A DNA stretch of 8,399 bases from positions 1-8,399 of the forward strand of contig JAQULD010000071.1 of assembly GCA_028719045.1 (NCBI GenBank), read 5' to 3'. A program made the translations under genes and the position numbers. Below, piece after piece: positions 6,404 through 8,399 of the stretch. Under the pieces are notes generated by a model. It was not told the origin of the DNA, made no database searches, and saw nothing but the letters and a program-made list of their open reading frames with translations. The stretch is from Candidatus Omnitrophota bacterium. GTDB taxonomy: Bacteria > Omnitrophota > Koll11 > Gygaellales > Profunditerraquicolaceae. Positions within the stretch are counted from its first letter, which is position 1. The number at the start of each line of letters is the position of its first letter.

Positions 6404-6955
6404 AGCCAGGGTCTCGGAGCGCGTTTTTACATTATCTTTGAATACCCCCCTCACCGCGGAAGTAACAGTCAAAGTCCCGGGTTTTTTTACTCCTCTCATA
6501 GACATGCAAAGGTGTTCCGCTTCGATGACCACCATCACGCCTAAAGGTTTTAATTTCGACATGATTATCTCTGCTATCTGCGTGGTCAGTCTTTCCTGGA
6601 CCTGCGGCCTGCGGGATAAAACATCCACTACCCTCGCTAATTTGCTTAAACCGGTGACGCGCCCGTTTCTCGGTATATAAGCGACATGGGCCCGGCCGCT
6701 AAACGGAAGCAGATGGTGCTCGCATACGCTATAAAGGGGAATATCCTTTAAGAGTATGATCTCTGTATGCTTCTGGTCGAGAACGACTTCAAGTTCGGTT
6801 TCGGGGTCCTGCTTGATCCCGCAGAATATCTCTTCGTACATCTCGGCTACGCGCTTGGGCGTATCCAGCAGGTCTTTCCTTTTTGGGTCTTCCCCGATCG
6901 CCTCCAGTATGTCCTTTACCGCTTTCTCGATTTTTTTCTTATCCATAAAACCCAT
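6389..6955 (-). CDS. folE: GTP cyclohydrolase I (FolE, type IA)
   Basis: FolE converts GTP to 7,8-dihydroneopterin triphosphate plus formate, the first step of tetrahydrofolate synthesis and the source of the pterin used for queuosine (preQ0) in many bacteria. The 188 residues match the usual short bacterial form. Zinc ligands are C78 and H81 (S-V-C-E-H-H-L-L-P) and C150 ([10 protein letters not shown]); the D31-T-P-K-R-V start of the fold and the G-L-S-K-L-A-R and R-P-Q-V-Q-E-R-L-T motifs are intact, as is the R-x-x-x-L.L ending. It begins 4 bp after mnmE. A G-run (AGGGGG) directly abuts the ATG at 6955 but sits 9 bases before a second ATG at 6946, so the true start may be 6946 (185 aa). Its end overlaps the ComFB-CheR gene by 15 bp in convergent orientation. 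Confidence 0.97.
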   Translation of the reverse strand: MGFMDKKKIEKAVKDILEAIGEDPKRKDLLDTPKRVAEMYEEIFCGIKQDPETELEVVLDQKHTEIILLKDIPLYSVCEHHLLPFSGRAHVAYIPRNGRVTGLSKLARVVDVLSRRPQVQERLTTQIAEIIMSKLKPLGVMVVIEAEHLCMSMRGVKKPGTLTVTSAVRGVFKDNVKTRSETLALIRS

Positions 6956-6959
6956 CCCC

Positions 6960-8348
6960 CTATTTGCCGATGCAAAATTCAGAAAATATCCTGTCCAGCA
7001 GGTCTTCGGAAAACCTCTTCCCGAGCATATCGTCCAGGCAGCCTAAGGCGTCCTTGACATCCTGCGCGATAAATTCAGCGGACAAGCCGGAAGCTAACGA
7101 TTTTTTTGTCCCGGAAATAAACATGTGCGTTTTTTTAAGCAACTGGATGTGACGGGCATTGCTTACTAAAACCGACTCTGAAGCGAAAACCCTGCCCTTA
7201 AAAACGGAATCCGCGATCGCATCCTCTAAAATATTTATATTCTTCAGTTTTTTAGCTGAAATCCCTATTACAGGGCTAAAATTCTTTTCGATCTTTTCTT
7301 TTTCTATTCTTTGTCTTGCGTCAATTTTATTTATAATGGCGATGACCTCTTTTTTCTTCGCCAATAATTTTCTCATGATCAGGTGATCTTCTCCGGAAAG
7401 TTTACCGCTGCCGTCAAAAACCATAAGCACCAGGTCCGCCAGATCCATATGCTGCCTGCTTCTCCGGATGGCTTTTTTTTCCACAAGGTCAGCCGGCTCA
7501 ACTATGCCGGCGGTATCCACGATCCTGACCGGGATGCCTTTTATATCTATGATCTCCTCGATAGTATCTCTCGTTGTGCCGGCTACCGGAGTGACAATAG
7601 AGCGCTCTTGTTTAAGAAGGGCATTCAAAAGAGAAGATTTGCCCACGTTAGGCTTGCCGCAAATCACCGTGTGTATCCCTTCGCGCGACACCCTGCCGCG
7701 TTTTGCCCCTTCCAACAGGGAAACGAGCAATTCATCAATACTGCCGAGCCTGCCGGAAATATCCTTTAGGCCGGCTGGATCTATTTGTTCATCCGGAAAA
7801 TCAATATTGGCTTCCAATATCGCCAGTATCTCTAAAAGCCCGGCCCGGATTTTATTTATCTGCGCGGATAAAATACCGCTAAGCTGGTTAATACCTATCT
7901 TTAAAGAATTATCTGTTTTAGCCCTGATAATATCCAGTACCGCTTCCGCCTGGGACAAATCGAGCCTGCCGTTTAAGAACGCGCGTTTGGTAAATTCCCC
8001 GGGCTGGGCGAGGCGGCAGCCGTTTTCCAGCGCCAAATCCAGGACCGCCCTTAACGAAACCAGCCCTCCATGGCAGCTTATTTCCACCACATCCTCCCGG
8101 GTAAAACTTTTGGGAGCGCGCATGACCGAAAGAAGGACTTCATCTATGATATTTTTCCGGCTATCGATGATCCAGCCGTAATGAAGGGTATAGCCTTTGG
8201 CTTGGGAAGGTTTATTATTATCTTTCGACAGGAAAATATTGTCCGCTGCGGAAAGGGCATTTCCGCCGCTTATTCTTACTATCCCTATTCCAGCTTCACC
8301 CGTAGCAGTAGCAATTGCCGCGATGGTATCGTTCAAATCAAACTTCAT
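6960..8348 (-). CDS. mnmE: tRNA modification GTPase MnmE (TrmE)
   Basis: MnmE works with MnmG to install the aminomethyl or carboxymethylaminomethyl group at C5 of wobble uridine 34 in several tRNAs, using 5,10-methylene-tetrahydrofolate and GTP hydrolysis. All landmarks are present, numbered from the ATG at 8348 (462 aa, close to the usual 450-460): the N-terminal folate-binding domain opening D-T-I-A-A-I-A-T with S-C-H-G-G at 91-95 and [12 protein letters not shown]; the inserted G domain with G1 G231-K-P-N-V-G-K-S, G2 T-T-R-D at 258-261, G3 D-T-A-G at 278-281 and G4 N-K-I-D at 340-343; and the invariant C-terminal F-C-I-G-K. A TTG 12 bases upstream (8360) would extend it by four residues; I prefer the ATG because the conserved region starts straight after it. 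No Shine-Dalgarno is visible. Confidence 0.97.
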   Translation of the reverse strand: MKFDLNDTIAAIATATGEAGIGIVRISGGNALSAADNIFLSKDNNKPSQAKGYTLHYGWIIDSRKNIIDEVLLSVMRAPKSFTREDVVEISCHGGLVSLRAVLDLALENGCRLAQPGEFTKRAFLNGRLDLSQAEAVLDIIRAKTDNSLKIGINQLSGILSAQINKIRAGLLEILAILEANIDFPDEQIDPAGLKDISGRLGSIDELLVSLLEGAKRGRVSREGIHTVICGKPNVGKSSLLNALLKQERSIVTPVAGTTRDTIEEIIDIKGIPVRIVDTAGIVEPADLVEKKAIRRSRQHMDLADLVLMVFDGSGKLSGEDHLIMRKLLAKKKEVIAIINKIDARQRIEKEKIEKNFSPVIGISAKKLKNINILEDAIADSVFKGRVFASESVLVSNARHIQLLKKTHMFISGTKKSLASGLSAEFIAQDVKDALGCLDDMLGKRFSEDLLDRIFSEFCIGK

Positions 8349-8399
8349 ATTTAAAGTCAAAAAAACAAGTTATTATAATACTTTCTTCATGATCCTGGA
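8349..8399 (-). promoter_or_regulatory. mnmE leader with a possible -10 element
   Basis: On the minus strand TATAAT lies at 8377-8372, which would start transcription near 8365 and leave about 17 bases, mostly T and A, before the mnmE ATG. There is no Shine-Dalgarno. The matching -35 position falls at or beyond the right edge, so the promoter cannot be confirmed. A short open frame ending in TAA at 8373 runs in from the edge and could be the tail of an upstream gene; it is too short to name. Confidence 0.35.

Noticed and set aside
7468..8181. A 237-codon plus-strand open frame opposite mnmE
   Set aside because: It lies entirely antisense to the well-conserved mnmE and its product (rich in S, R, P and I without domain motifs) looks like a mirror of the mnmE codons.
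8373..8390. Five-codon leader peptide frame (M-K-K-V-L) upstream of mnmE
   Set aside because: It overlaps the putative -10 element, has no ribosome-binding site and may only be the tail of a truncated upstream gene.
1..8399. CRISPR array, tRNA, rRNA, transposase or toxin-antitoxin pair
   Set aside because: I saw no regular repeats, cloverleaf-like segments, terminal inverted repeats or recognisable toxin or antitoxin proteins on either strand.

Overview
This looks like a chromosomal segment from a Gram-negative-type, uncultivated-lineage bacterium. Base composition is fairly even, and there are no mobile elements, RNA genes or CRISPR arrays. Several traits recall Candidatus Omnitrophota or related groups such as Elusimicrobiota: TPR proteins with membrane anchors, stand-alone PilZ proteins, GT-C glycosyltransferases with TPR tails, and a C-terminal '(L)K(S/N)GR.I.G.I' domain on a TPR protein. 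That placement is inference from gene style, not a phylogenetic result.

Region 1 (1-5213, all minus strand) reads from right to left. A 111-aa PilZ protein is followed by a membrane-anchored TPR protein. After an AT-rich 90-bp gap with a good promoter come a small membrane/coiled-coil protein, a single-domain response regulator, a second PilZ protein, a TMTC-like GT-C membrane protein with C-terminal TPRs (its start overlaps the PilZ gene) and the start of a second GT-C glycosyltransferase that runs off the left edge. PilZ domains typically bind cyclic di-GMP, so this block looks like phosphorylation- and c-di-GMP-linked control of envelope glycosylation or a cell-surface machine.

Region 2 (5214-6403) is an 80-bp divergent promoter region followed by a plus-strand gene that fuses an N-terminal ComFB domain (with its CxCxxC cysteine cluster) to a complete CheR-type methyltransferase. 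ComFB domains have recently been described as cyclic di-nucleotide receptors, so the fusion would be a methyltransferase under second-messenger control. Promoter-like elements on both strands lie so close to the start codons that both the PilZ and the ComFB-CheR mRNAs may be leaderless.

Region 3 (6389-8348, minus strand) is a housekeeping pair: mnmE (tRNA wobble-uridine modification GTPase), then folE (GTP cyclohydrolase I) 4 bp downstream. The folE end overlaps the end of the ComFB-CheR gene by 15 bp in convergent orientation. The last ~50 bp at the right edge hold the mnmE promoter/leader region and possibly the tail of another gene.

The most unusual content is the concentration of candidate cyclic-nucleotide receptors (two PilZ, one ComFB) around one CheR-like enzyme. 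No cyclase, phosphodiesterase or chemoreceptor is encoded in the window.
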